Positions 23,702 through 34,623 of a stretch of 64,000 nucleotides of DNA are shown one piece after another. This stretch comes from Carposina sasakii (lineage: Eukaryota; Arthropoda; Insecta; Lepidoptera; Carposinidae), in the NCBI GenBank assembly GCA_014607495.2, contig CP053175.1:1922001-1986000 (forward strand). Reading direction: 5' to 3'. Made by a program: the position numbers and the translations under genes. Under the pieces are notes generated by a model. It saw only the letters and a list, made by a program, of their open reading frames with translations, was not told where the DNA came from and did not search any database. How positions within the stretch are numbered: the first letter of the stretch is position 1; every line of letters starts with the position of its first letter.

Positions 23702-23992
23702 TTATCATAATTTGATAGAAACCAATTTGAATAAGACCCCGCGTCTATCTATAGTCACGTCAAAGTTTGCCTGGCTGTTACTTACACCCTGAACTATTTA
23801 GACGACACGACTGGAGAGAGCTCATAATATTATTTACATCGTATCGTATTTCGGTTCCATTAGAATAGAAAGTGCCTTTGTGCTTGCACACACTTGTTCA
23901 CTATAATGTCTCCCGTGCATTTGGCTAATCTTAGTTGAGAAATTTAGTCGAAGACATTGAAATTTTAATAACGAGAGCAGAATTCCCACTTT

Positions 23993-24305
23993 TCAATGAA
24001 GGAGACCCAAGCGGCGTTGACGACCGGGCAGCGGTATTACATTACTAAAATCATTAGGCCCAGTATATTCTGGTTCAGATTCTGATGGAGAGTCTCCTTC
24101 CACTTCAGAGCTTGGAGGTTCCAGATGATCCCAAGTGATTGTGCTCAATATTTGATCGACATGATTCTGTAAATCCGCCTCTTGTTTTGCAAGGATAACC
24201 GAAATGGTTACGACGGCTAATATCACGGAAGCTAGTATACATACTGCACAGGCAATGAGTACTGATTTACGACCGATTTTCGATGAGCAAACGCAGCGTC
24301 TGCAA
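23993..24305 (-). CDS. Gene C distal alternative last exon
   Basis: It encodes CRRCVCSSKIGRKS, a membrane helix (SVLIACAVCMLASVILAVV) and an acidic tail with EVEGDSPSESEPEY, ending TGA. The acceptor (CTTTACAG) and phase 2 are the same as for the proximal exon 25897-26116, which encodes CRRCLCSSSIGRY, a helix, and a 35-residue tail ending DDRFWE. The two are clearly duplicates, so either may be spliced to exon 26625-26727. One could also be a remnant of another paralog. Confidence 0.7.
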
Positions 24306-27300
24306 CTGTAAAGAAAAAATCATAATAATAATAAATATTCACACACTACACAACACATTAACCTAGTCCCACATTAAGATCCCTAAGGTCTTGTGTCGTG
24401 GGTACTAAGCAACGGTATATAAATACATAGATAAGTATAGAAACATCCATGACTCGAAAACAGACATTGTTATTCATCATATCAATGTTTGCACCTACCG
24501 GAATTCGAACCCAGGACCTATGGCGTCGCAGGCAGGGTCACTACCTACTAGACCAATCGACCGTCATCATCATCGTCGTCGAAATCATAAATGTTAATCT
24601 ATGTGTTAAAAATATTATAATCAAAATCAGTTATATGCATAGTTATACATACATACATATACACGTGGCTGTGCTCCCAAAAATAAGGTAGCCAACAAAA
24701 TCGCGAAAGAGATCCTGTAATTTTAAGCGTAGCGTGATTCGATCACTCCTTTTGTGCAATCGGGTAAAGATAAAAATTCATGTTGTACCTACTCGTATTA
24801 TGTTATTTTCATAGCATTACACGCGACATAGCTCCTCTCTTATGATACAGAGTGGTAAGCACGAACCTCTCGATAGTCCGTAACGCTATCGTCAAACTGT
24901 CAATTCTCATAGATTTTGCTAGCGAGTCGCTAGCGTTACGCCGCGTAAAAAGGTTCGTGCTTACCCCACTGATGATTAAAGGGGATATTTGCTGAAATAT
25001 AGGTAGATGGCACTATTTCATAATTAATCTACATTTTATAATAATTTTGATGATTATTACAACAATCTACATTTGACCTGAATATAGTTATTATAACATT
25101 TTAAATGCCAAATGTTTAAAATAAAAGTTTCGAAAGAAGCCATATTTCGCCGACCCACATTTATTCTATTCTATTCTTTATTGTACACAGACATTTTATA
25201 TGGAAAAACATTTTACATTGACAATGTACAAAGGCGTGCTTATTTATCTTCTTAAGGTTGGTATAATGGATTAAGGGCAAGAAGATGAAATCATGATAAT
25301 TATTACACTTTGCTGAAATTTCCTGACTTTTAGAACACATCTCAGTATTAATTCGATCGATACACATAGTTTTTACAAAAATAAATAAAAGACCCTAAAT
25401 TCCATCGTTTTACATGGTGTATTAGAAGTGCTGTGGCTGTGGTATCTCCTTTATGATCCTGCAGTTCAGGCTACACCATTTCGGGAGCACAGCCGTGTGG
25501 TGCATATTGTGTATATTAATTGATATGAAGAGAAATGGGTGTATTAGGACATCCTGTTCTCGGTCGGTGTAAAATAGGTCGATGGCAAATGGAGATCCGT
25601 GATATCTGCCTCCTTCGAGAAAATAGTGTGATTTATGCCTGTATTATTTTTTGATTCAGCAATAAATTCGGCTTTGAAAATTCTCATCATCATCATTATC
25701 AGCCATGACAAGTCCTCTGTTAAACATAGGCCTCCCCCAACAATCTCCACTCCGACCGGTCGGAAGCGGCCTGCATCCAGCCGATGCCCGCGACCTTAGC
25801 TAGGTCGTCCGCCCAAGAAAACCCCCAATTTCCGGTATTTGAGAATGTCGAAGTATTTTTACGGTACGGATTTTTTAAAACAGCGCCACCTACCTTCTAT
25901 TCCCAGAAACGATCATCAGGGACCCAACCCAGTGTGGTTTCCGGTTCCGGAGTAGTCGTTATAAGTAGTTTTATCTCATGCTTGAAGTCAGCATGTCGAT
26001 TGCCGATTATAACAGCAAAGATAGCTGTTGTTAATATAATAATAACTATGCATATAGTGCTTGTGGTGAGTATTGTGTATCTACCGATACTAGATGAGCA
26101 TAAGCAGCGTCTGCAACTATTAAAATATATATAAATACATACATAATAATCACGCCTCTTTCCCGGAGGGGTAGGCAGAGGTCACGGATCTCCATTTGCT
26201 ACGATCCTGACATATGTACCTCTTTCGCTTCATCTACTTTCATGATATTCTTCGTGCACGCTCGTCGGTTTAGGGTACTCTTGACCTGACCTTTCTTTAG
26301 AATTTATATATAAATGCGTGCTTTTTATGCTGTCTTTCTACCAGGGATGTGCTAAATGTTGCGTGGAAATCTATCTGGTGTAACATAAGTATGTTAAGCG
26401 AAAACCAAATCCACAAAATTGGAGACTAGAAATCACAATATGTTTATCTTTCCAGATAGCATGGAGAAATTCCCAAAAAACTTAGCTCGTCACAATCTAG
26501 AAAAACAAACATGTGATTTCGAGTCTCTGTAGATACGTCTCAATAGTGGTATTTTCATAGCTTTTTGTTTAACATACCCCTTTTGTTACATCCTGTATAG
26601 CACTTATTAATGAGCATAGATTACCATCCCGGGTTTGTCGCACATTCTGAGGTTCTACCAGTTTCCCCACATGGATCAGTCTTTAGTCGGCAACACTCAC
26701 AGAAACATCCAGCCTTGCATTTTGACACTGAAATAATATAATTACTAGGCGGTGATACTCGTAGCCCAGTGGTTAAGACGTGCACCTTCCAAGCGGGAGG
26801 CGTAAGTGCGATCCCAGTCACGGGCCTGTACCAATAAATTTATTTCATGTACAGATTTTAATGATTTAATGAGATGTACAAGTTCGGTTAGTAGTGACAG
26901 GTGGTCAGCCCATCGCCCACAAAACACCAAGACCCTCTTGTCCTACACTACAAACTTATTAATAAAACAAAGTCGCTTTCTGCTGTCTGTCAAACTAAGG
27001 AACAGATTTTGATGCGGTTTTTTTAAATAGATACAGTGATTCACAAGGAAGGTTTATAATGCATAACTAGGGACCCCCCCGGCTTCGCACGGGAGTAATT
27101 CACTCTCACGCGGGCGAAGCCGTGGGCGGCCGCTAGTAGTTTTATAACATGTAGTGATGGTGATGATATAAATCCGTTCAAGAAGTTTAAAAGTTGCACC
27201 TATCATAGACAAGTTATGTTAGTTAGATTGTCTTGGAACGAACATGTGAAGTGACGAAAGGCATATTTTACAGAGAGTACTGGACATTTCTTCTATGCTG

Positions 27301-30300
27301 CTCTGGGAGTGAAAAAAAAACGTATAATACTAAAGCTGCTTCTTTTCCCGGGCATACTGCACAATGTACAAGTTAGTAGAGGGACAAGAGGGTCTTGGTG
27401 TTTTGTAGGCGACGGGCTGACTAGCTGTCACTACTAACCGAACTTGTACATCTCAACTATACCCTCAAAATTGATCAGAAGTGGCACCATGTGGTTGATT
27501 CTATCGGCCCTTGGTGCTCTGCCTATCCCGTAAGGGATAAATTGTGATAATATGTATGTATATATATAGTACTGGACATGAATGTGGATGGTTAGAGCGG
27601 AAGACCTAAGTTTGTTACCTCTTCACGTTTTATTTACTAAACCAATCTTCTTGAAATTTTGCATACATACCGAGTGATTTTTTGTCGTCAACGTTCCCGA
27701 AAACTACGAAATCTCCTCATCATCACGATCATTTTTCTCCATGGAAGCATACTTGGGAAGTGTTTAGTTCCCAAGATATTAGGGTCCAAAGTTGAGTAAA
27801 TTGACTGCGTTTTTCTGCATAAATGCACAAATACGCGCGTAACAAGATTTTTTACGAAAAATAATTAATATCTGTCTATGAAAAAACTAGCATAAACTCT
27901 TGACATTATAGATTTCGCCCGATCAAGTAAGTAATTAAATCTTTTTTTTTTTCAAAAAAATTTACATAGTTTCCCAGATTTTTTTTTGGCATGAACTTAC
28001 CTACTTTATTTGATGTATAGACTACGTTAAGGGTTCGTTAAGGGTGGCAACGAAAAAACACCCTGTATTGTTAGAAGTACGGAGAAGGACATGGACATGG
28101 ATGCACATTTTGTAGTTTAAGCGGACGAATTCGCGGATAACAGCTAGTCTTAAATAACATAAGTACAGTTAAGTTACTCACGTGGACATTTTGCGGGCAT
28201 GGATGACGGGTTACCTAAAAAATTACATTTCCATAAAATATGTAGCTACACAGAAATGCAGGATCACATAGGAGATCCAATAACTATGTTCTAGCTCATC
28301 GCCGCCTGGGAGAACGCCCAGCTGATGTATTCTAGTGAGGTTCTAGTAAAAGTCTAACTTTAAGGTTGTGTAATAAAAACAAAGAGATACGCGCGCCTTT
28401 GTATGCATTTCTTTTGTAAAGTTCTTTGTGTTTACAGTGGTGTTTTGTGTATAATCTATAATATAAAAATGAATCGCTGAATGTGTTGTTAAGCGCAAAT
28501 CTCGAGAACAACTAAACCGATTTTGCCAATTCTTTTTTAAAATATTACAAGGAGTAAGAGGATGATTCTTACGGAGAGAATTTTTTTTTAAATGTCTGTA
28601 AAAGTCTAAAAAAATACTTTTCTATAGCGGCTGCTCACGTGAAAGGGCATTACAACCGTGCAAAGCCGGGGCGGATCACTAGTAAAAGATAATAATAACA
28701 ATAAAAATCTTAAAAGTTACCCAAAGTGAACACGTCGTGCGGTGTAGATAGAAGGAATCTGTTAGCTAACGGACTTATATTTCTTTCTGTTCCCGTTTCC
28801 GTAGAAGATAAACTTGTCTGCGACATATTTGATTCACAGGCAACTGAAAATTAGATGAAATAATAAAAAAATAAGATTTCCAATAGTCCCACGAGGTACG
28901 GGCTGGGACTACTGCCGCTTTTTGGGCACATTTACAACAATCTAACGACCGGTGACGAATCTAAGTGGAATAATTTCCATTCTAATCAAGTAATAATAAT
29001 TTATCTGTCACCTGTTTACCTTAGCTTTTGCATATAATTGTAAAATCAATAAAAGAGCTTGGTTTCCACGACATTTGGAATTCTAGTGTGGAAACTAAGG
29101 CCCCCATTAATGTACCTATGCTTATGTGTTTTGTCCAATAAATAAATAAAATAAAAATAACGACCGATTGCTGTAGTTAGTAGTGATTCTGCCCGTTCTG
29201 GGTTCGAATTCCGGCAGGTACAAACAATGATAATGATTAATATTGATGTTTGTTTCCGAGTCATGGATGTTTCTATACTTATCAACGAATTTATATACCG
29301 TAGCTTAGTAGCCCACGACACAAGACCTTAGGGACCGGCCAGAGAGAAAAAGCGTAAGGGGACGACCACACTACTAGATTAAACGGGCGCCGCGACTGCG
29401 TCGGGTCCGTGTCTTGCGGGATCTTAGTGTGGTACTATGTTAATGTGATGTGAAGTGTGTAAATATTTAACACTAGCGGTCGCCCACGACTTCGTCCGCG
29501 AAAGGGGGCATTGCACCCGTGCGAAGCCGGGGCGGATTGCTATATACCCTATAGACTTCCTCGATAAACGGGCTATCTTACACTGAAAGAATTTTTCAAA
29601 TCAGACCAGTAGTTCCTGAGATTAGCGCGTTCAAACAAACAAACAAACAAACAAACAAACTCTTCAGCTTTATAATATTATATTAATATAATAATATATA
29701 TATATATATATTATATATAGTATAGATTTAACAAAAAAATACCTTGTATAGCATCATTGACGCTGTTAACAGTGATTTCTTGACCATTTAGAGTGTGCCA
29801 ATATTTAATGATAGTATCTTGATCATTCATATTCATCTTACTGCATACAATGCTATGGTCATCATGTTTAGCACTCACCCAGGAGTGATATAGAAGTGCT
29901 GACGTTAGTATGTAAAATTTCATGGATTCATCATTATTTTCGAAGTGGCTGGAAGAAACAGTCAGGAAAGTTTTCTGGAATCAATTGTGTAGACAGGCCG
30001 ACTACATAGTGAGGGTCAACGGTATCAGTGGAGGTCTTTGGGGGAGGCCTGTGTTCAGCAGTAGCATTGTCTTATGTTATCAACCATGAGGTACACACAT
30101 ACCACAAATACAGTGGATTATAATTATATCTATCTTGAGATAAGAACTAAAGGAAATTAGTTCCACATGTACGAGTATATGATATGAACGATGTTATTTC
30201 TTTATTAGCTGCATGGTGCCGGCAGAGTAGAGTTTGTACCACCCCATGCCTGCTCGTGGGTATCGTACGAGGCGATCAAGGGTTTCCAAGAAACCTCCGC

Positions 30301-31843
30301 CTCACAACATAGTCCGAAAATCACATTGCAGTCGCCAACTTGCCTGCCCAGCTTGGTGACTATGGGCAAAACCCTCCTGTGGCAGTAGTCATATGGCGTG
30401 CCCTGGGGGAGTCCTACGTCTAGCAGTGGACTGCAATAGGCTGAAGACGAATGTTCAGCAGTGGACTTCTCATAACTGAAATATCGTAGATTGCGTACTA
30501 TTTTCGTCAGGCTTTATTTTCGTTCGTTTCCGGATGTGCAGATAAATCTGAGAGTTTAAACAAAGTAACTGATAAAAGTTTGTCATTGACACATATCCCA
30601 TATTACTATGGGGCATCATTTTGTGAATTCGATTATGTTATCAAGTCTGATCGCTATTGGAGGATCTATCGATAACGAATAATACAACAACAGTGACGGT
30701 TTAAACCATATTTAAATATTGCCGTGTGGTGTCGAAGTAAGAGGCGATTAAGTGTTGCCGTGAGGTGGGCAGCAGCGCCTTCCGTGTTGACAACCTAGTC
30801 CAAAAATCACTGCCCAGCGTGGTGACTATGAACAAAAACCTCCTATGGCAGTAGCCTTGTGGCGTACCCTGGGGGAGGCCTACGCCCGACTGCAATAGTA
30901 CCTTAATGTGAGTTTTGGATAAACATTTGTAATGTACAACTCCAAATCTTCAAATGACATATCCGATGGCAAGTTGTGGTCCTTTATGGTTAATTTATAC
31001 TTATTAAATATGGCCAGAGAACTGCTTGAGTTCAACACTTTTACATCTTCCTTTATTACACATTTATTTATCTGGAAAATAATAATCAATCGCCATTACT
31101 AGAATACAGCAGCTGCATCTTCTTCCGTGCATGTCGTAAGAGTCGACTAAGGATCTCGGGCATTTTCTCAGGTAATATCTTTATGGCAACTTGTCACTGA
31201 TGATCATTCACATCTGTCCCCGCTATGCTGAACAAGGTAGTAGTATCTCCTTCGTGATCTTGCAGTTCTGGCTATACAATTTCGGGAATACAGCCGTGTG
31301 TATACAGGATGTTTGTGACAGCCCGGCAAATATTGATACCTTGACTTCAGACCGTGATTTTGAGGTGGAAAACACTGAAAAATTTTCAGGAAAATTCCAA
31401 AATTTTCCGATATTTTTTTATATTTTAAGAAAAAAAGGGTTAAGTTCATTTAATTAGGCCTTAGGTAATGCTTTAAAAATAAAATTTAAACCAAAAGATA
31501 ATTTAAAAAAAAATGCCCTTACAAAAGTTCAAATAACTGATCAACCCTAATGGTCACAAGTGATCCAAAAAGCAGCAATGTGTCACACAATAACCAATAA
31601 GCCCATTTAATTAGTCACAGGATCTCCCTATACAATTGGCGCGGAGAGCAAAGATTACTGATATCAAATCTTCCTGCGAGTAATAACACTGTCGTATAAC
31701 TCTACACAATGGTACTTGTTCAGTATTTCAGTATTTGCCTGGCTGTCACCCACACCCTGTATGTAGGTATGTATAACACTTACCCAAGCTATTAGTAGTT
31801 TAGTCCATTTATTCCTTACATCGAATTCTTCGTAATCACTCAT
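23993..31843 (-). CDS. Gene C: NuMA/HOOK-like domain, cysteine module, two alternative membrane tails
   Basis: Exons in transcript order: 31784-31843, 30902-31071, 29743-29948, 28721-28843, 28182-28214, 26625-26727, then either 25897-26116 or 23993-24305. Both versions close in frame: 915 nt (304 residues) or 1008 nt (335 residues). The start MSDYEEFDVRNKWTKLLIAW leads into INKCVIKEDVKVLN. YILTSALLYHSW and QDTIIKYWHTL complete the hook-like domain. VACES begins exon 4. Exon 5 is a 33-nt micro-exon. Exon 6 has CKAGCFCECC of the cysteine module and ends in phase 2 (GGATG before GTAATC, as in gene B). Both last exons start with CRRC, then a helix of about 25 hydrophobic residues, then a short tail. 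Confidence 0.85.
24362..24566 (-). repeat. tRNA-derived SINE
   Basis: The minus-strand tRNA-like head contains GGTCCTGGGTTCGAATTCCG (box B). A very similar copy lies at 34128-34330 (-) and a diverged + copy at 29150-29335. It sits in the intron between the two alternative last exons of gene C. Confidence 0.7.
24847..24971. repeat. Hairpin MITE
   Basis: Inverted ends CAGAGTGGTAAGCACGAACC and GGTTCGTGCTTACCCCACTG flank a GC-rich core with a TAGCGA/TCGCTA inversion. Confidence 0.7.
24972..25896. other. Gene C intron, repeat fragments only
   Basis: Fragments include a repeat with CTGCAGTTCAGGCTACACCA at 25430-25510 and one at 25680-25800 with AACATAGGCCTCCCCCAAC. No additional exon is seen. Confidence 0.5.
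26377..26599. repeat. MITE of the TATGTTAAGCGAAA family
   Basis: It has GTGTAACATAAGTATGTTAAG at the left end and TTTTGTTACATCCTGTATA at the right end, matching the copy at 35941-36208. Confidence 0.6.
26745..26960 (+). repeat. tRNA-derived SINE
   Basis: It has CGTAGCCCAGTGGTTAAGAC (box A) and a box B-like GTGCGATCCCAGTC. A reverse copy lies at about 40600-40730. It is in the gene C intron upstream of the cysteine exon. Confidence 0.65.
27672..28067 (-). repeat. MITE (TACAGGGTGTTTTTT family)
   Basis: Reverse copy of the element at 22985-23369, in the intron before gene C cysteine exon, next to CTAGT-ended elements at 26920-27140, 28095-28148 and 28440-28690. Confidence 0.75.
28844..29742. 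other. Gene C intron with SINE, CTAGT-element and microsatellite
   Basis: A diverged tRNA-like SINE lies at 29150-29335 and a reverse CTAGT-ended fragment at 29465-29560. (AAAC)n follows at 29635-29660 and an (AT)n tract at 29695-29720, directly before the gene C exon. Confidence 0.55.
30195..30900 (+). repeat. Two copies of a dispersed repeat with CAGTGGACTGCAATAG end
   Basis: Copies at 30195-30460 and 30715-30900 contain CGAGGCGATCAAGGGTTTCC and GGTGACTATGGGCAAAA. Others lie at 33160-33370, 36536-36662, 43963-44043 and, reversed, 42490-42630 and 52920-53105. It appears to be SINE-like; the class is not identified. Confidence 0.6.
31303..31761. repeat. MITE with TGACAGCCAGGCAAATA terminal repeats
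   Basis: The ends TACAGGATGTTTGTGACAGC and GCTGTCACCCACACCCTGTA are inverted. It is about 459 bp in gene C intron 1. Related copies: 49074-52781 (interrupted), 60239-60700 (partial). Confidence 0.7.
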
Positions 31844-33076
31844 TATCTTAAGGTTTATTCACTCTAGTCTTGTCACGAAGTCAGCGAAAATATTTTAGTC
31901 ATCATTAGTAACGAGAGTATTTAGTGTTCTTTGTTAATAACGCCCGTTTATTCCTTATTTCCACAAATTATATGAAAATATACGGAGATACAAAATCACA
32001 TTCAAAATGATGTTTCTTCAGGACAGATTTTCATTACAATAAAGACAACTTAGATTAATGATAAGTCGCGGGGCGAAGACCAATCAATATTCTAAGAAAG
32101 ACAAAATATCTTTGTTTGTTTGGCTTTCAAATAAACCCTTTTAGATCAAACATATAAGTTGGTAGATACGTGCTGATAATTGAAAACAATAAAACAGGGA
32201 GATCCGGAAAGAATGTCAGAAGTCTATCACGGGTAAATAATCTTTGGAAAGCATAAGTAAGTGCATAATAAGTATTTCGTTTAGTTTTCAGAACTTTAAA
32301 AGTAGTTTTTCCAATTTTTTAAAACTTGATTTAAAATTTCACAATGTTGATAAAGTGAATTTTTATTGACATGGAAGAGCAACTACATTATAAACACATT
32401 CATCCAAAACTGGACTAAAATGCTCGCGCGATTTCATACAAATCTACACCCTTATATAACTTATGTATGACTTTCGCCAGGGTGTAATAAAAGGGGCAAT
32501 GTTACGATAAGCCACATTTAAGACTTGAAATCACATGTTCATTTTCGCCATATTTTCGCAGCAGATATAATGACGTCTCTGGGCCTTGTTAACATTTCGA
32601 TCAACCCTGAAAAGGCTGCACCTGTATACAAAAAATCTAGAATGGATAACCAATATTGTGCACCTACGGTTTGTGTTCGCCTTTCGCGATTGTAGTTTCG
32701 GCAAAGCTTGTATTTTTTAAATTTTTTGTGGTCTTTCTCTTTGAGAAAGATAACGTAAGAGTAGAAGTGGGGCTATAAAATCCTACAGAAATTTATCATA
32801 GCGGGGCCAAATGCAAAAGATCAGTAATTAGCTCATTATTCCCTGAGAGAACACCCCTGACTTCCTTAGTTGACTCTTACGACATGCACGGAAGGAGATG
32901 CAGCTGATGTATTCTAGTGAAGCCCTGCATCAGCACAGGATTTGGTTTAGCAGCAGAAAATAAAGTAAAGTATTGTTTTAAAAGTCACTGATTGGTAGAT
33001 TTATTGAAATAACAAAAAAATTAACATAAAATATAATTTAGCTATATACAATTTAACATTTCAAAAACTTCCCATC
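31844..33076. other. Intergenic between genes C and D, no gene seen
   Basis: It is AT-rich upstream of gene C. A short dispersed repeat at 32862-32937 (GACATGCACGGAAGGAGATG, ATTCTAGTGAAGCCCTGCAT) also occurs at 1885-1945, 59490-59540, 63455-63516 and, reversed, 40262-40337. I cannot point to a promoter. Confidence 0.5.
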
Positions 33077-34085
33077 TCATTCTTGAATATCTCCCAGCTC
33101 CAAATTGCCCTTACTAAAAAAAAAGAATATGATATTAGTAAAAATCGGTAGGGTAGGTATAATACCACCACCCCATGTCTGTACGTGGTTAACGTAAGAG
33201 AATTAATGGTTTCCGGGAGGGCAGCAGCGCAATGTTGACAAAATAGTCCGTATATCACACTGCGGTCACCAACCAGCCTACCCAGCGTGGTGACTATGGT
33301 CAAAAAGCCTCAGGCAGCCTTGTGGCATGCCCTGCGGGAGCCCTACGTCCAGCAGTGGACTGTATTAGGGTTAGGATGTGATTCATATACTGTTTCTCGA
33401 TAGAATCGATAGACGTTCATCATCGACACGTTTGCTATAATAGTAAGCCTTAATTTTCCCGCGTTCGTTAAATCACGTGATGAATTTCCACTGCTATTGG
33501 TGGTAGAGCTGCATGCGATAGCGAATGTCGATGCCAAATGGTGTTACATTGTCTAAACGATTCCCCCTATTCGATTTGCGAGCGATATAACTTCTCAAGA
33601 AATTATTTCGTCTTGTACATAATGGGATAATGGTAGATGATGATAACGAATGATGATTAAAAATAAACGGATAGTGACAGATGATGTTGATAGGGCAGAG
33701 GATACTAGGGATGATTGGAAGAAAAGTACATATAGATCCGAAATAAATGGGAACAGGGCAGCAAGATGATGATGATAATGAATGACGAATGATGATTAAA
33801 AATTAATGGACAATTACAAATGAAGGTAAAGGGCAGAAGATACTAGGGATGAATGGAAAAAACGTACCTATTGTACCGATCACAAATGAATGGGTACAGG
33901 ACAGGAAGATGATGATGATGAATGACAGATGATGATAATGATTGATGATTAAAAATAAACTTACAAAAAAACACCAGTTTTTCCCATTAGTATTCTTTCC
34001 CATGATCATATCGTAGAATATTTTCAATAGTAACAACACGCAGATCGAGGTTAGGGTATATGCGCAGATTTCAGGCGTAAAGTAG
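33077..34085 (-). pseudogene. Orphan membrane exons downstream of gene D
   Basis: A phase-2 exon 33965-34085 (after TTATTTCAG, before GTAAGT) encodes YFTPEICAY, a membrane helix TLTSICVLLLLKIFYDMIM and GKNTNGKNWCFF. A possible phase-0 last exon 33077-33109 encodes ten residues and TGA. The position and entry phase match the membrane exon of genes B and C. However, the gene D cysteine exon has no phase-2 donor, so this may be a relic or an alternative tail. Weak evidence. Confidence 0.35.
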
Positions 34086-34127
34086 CTGAAATAATTACAG
34101 ATCATATTCACGGCTGTGTTTCTGAAT

Positions 34128-34540
34128 CGTCCCACATTAATATCCCTAAAGTCTTGTGTCGTGGGTACTAAGCAACGGTATATAAATACATAGATAAGTA
34201 TAGAAACATCCATGACTCGGAAACAAACATCGATATTCATCATATCAATGTTTGCACTTACCTGGATTCGAACACAGGACCTATGGCCTCGCAGGCAGGG
34301 TCACTACCTACTAGACCAATCGGCCGTCATACTAAATATAAATGGACGGTTCTCGAATGGAGGCCGCCGCGCCTCGGCAAGCGTAGCGTTGGAAGCCCTT
34401 CGGCCAGATGGACCATGATTTGAAGAGAGCGGCTGGTAGCGACTGGATAGCGAAAATGGGGGATCGAGCCGTGTGGCGTACTCTGGGGGAGGCTACGTCC
34501 AGCAGTGGACTGTAAGAGGTTGATGATACATCTTGCTTTA
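34128..34540 (-). repeat. tRNA-derived SINE and adjoining dispersed repeat
   Basis: 34128-34330 matches the SINE at 24362-24566. 34350-34525 contains GGTAGCGACTGGATAGCGAA and AGCAGTGGACTGTAAGAGG, matching 42490-42630 in reverse. Confidence 0.65.
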
Positions 34541-34623
34541 TCTCTTTTAACACAGAAAAGCAAGAAGGTATGCTCTAAAATTAATAATTATTAATATTTG
34601 GTGAGAAAATACAATTAGGTATC

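Noticed and set aside
30701..30895. Short minus-strand frame in gene C
   Set aside because: Falls in a dispersed repeat present in six or more copies.
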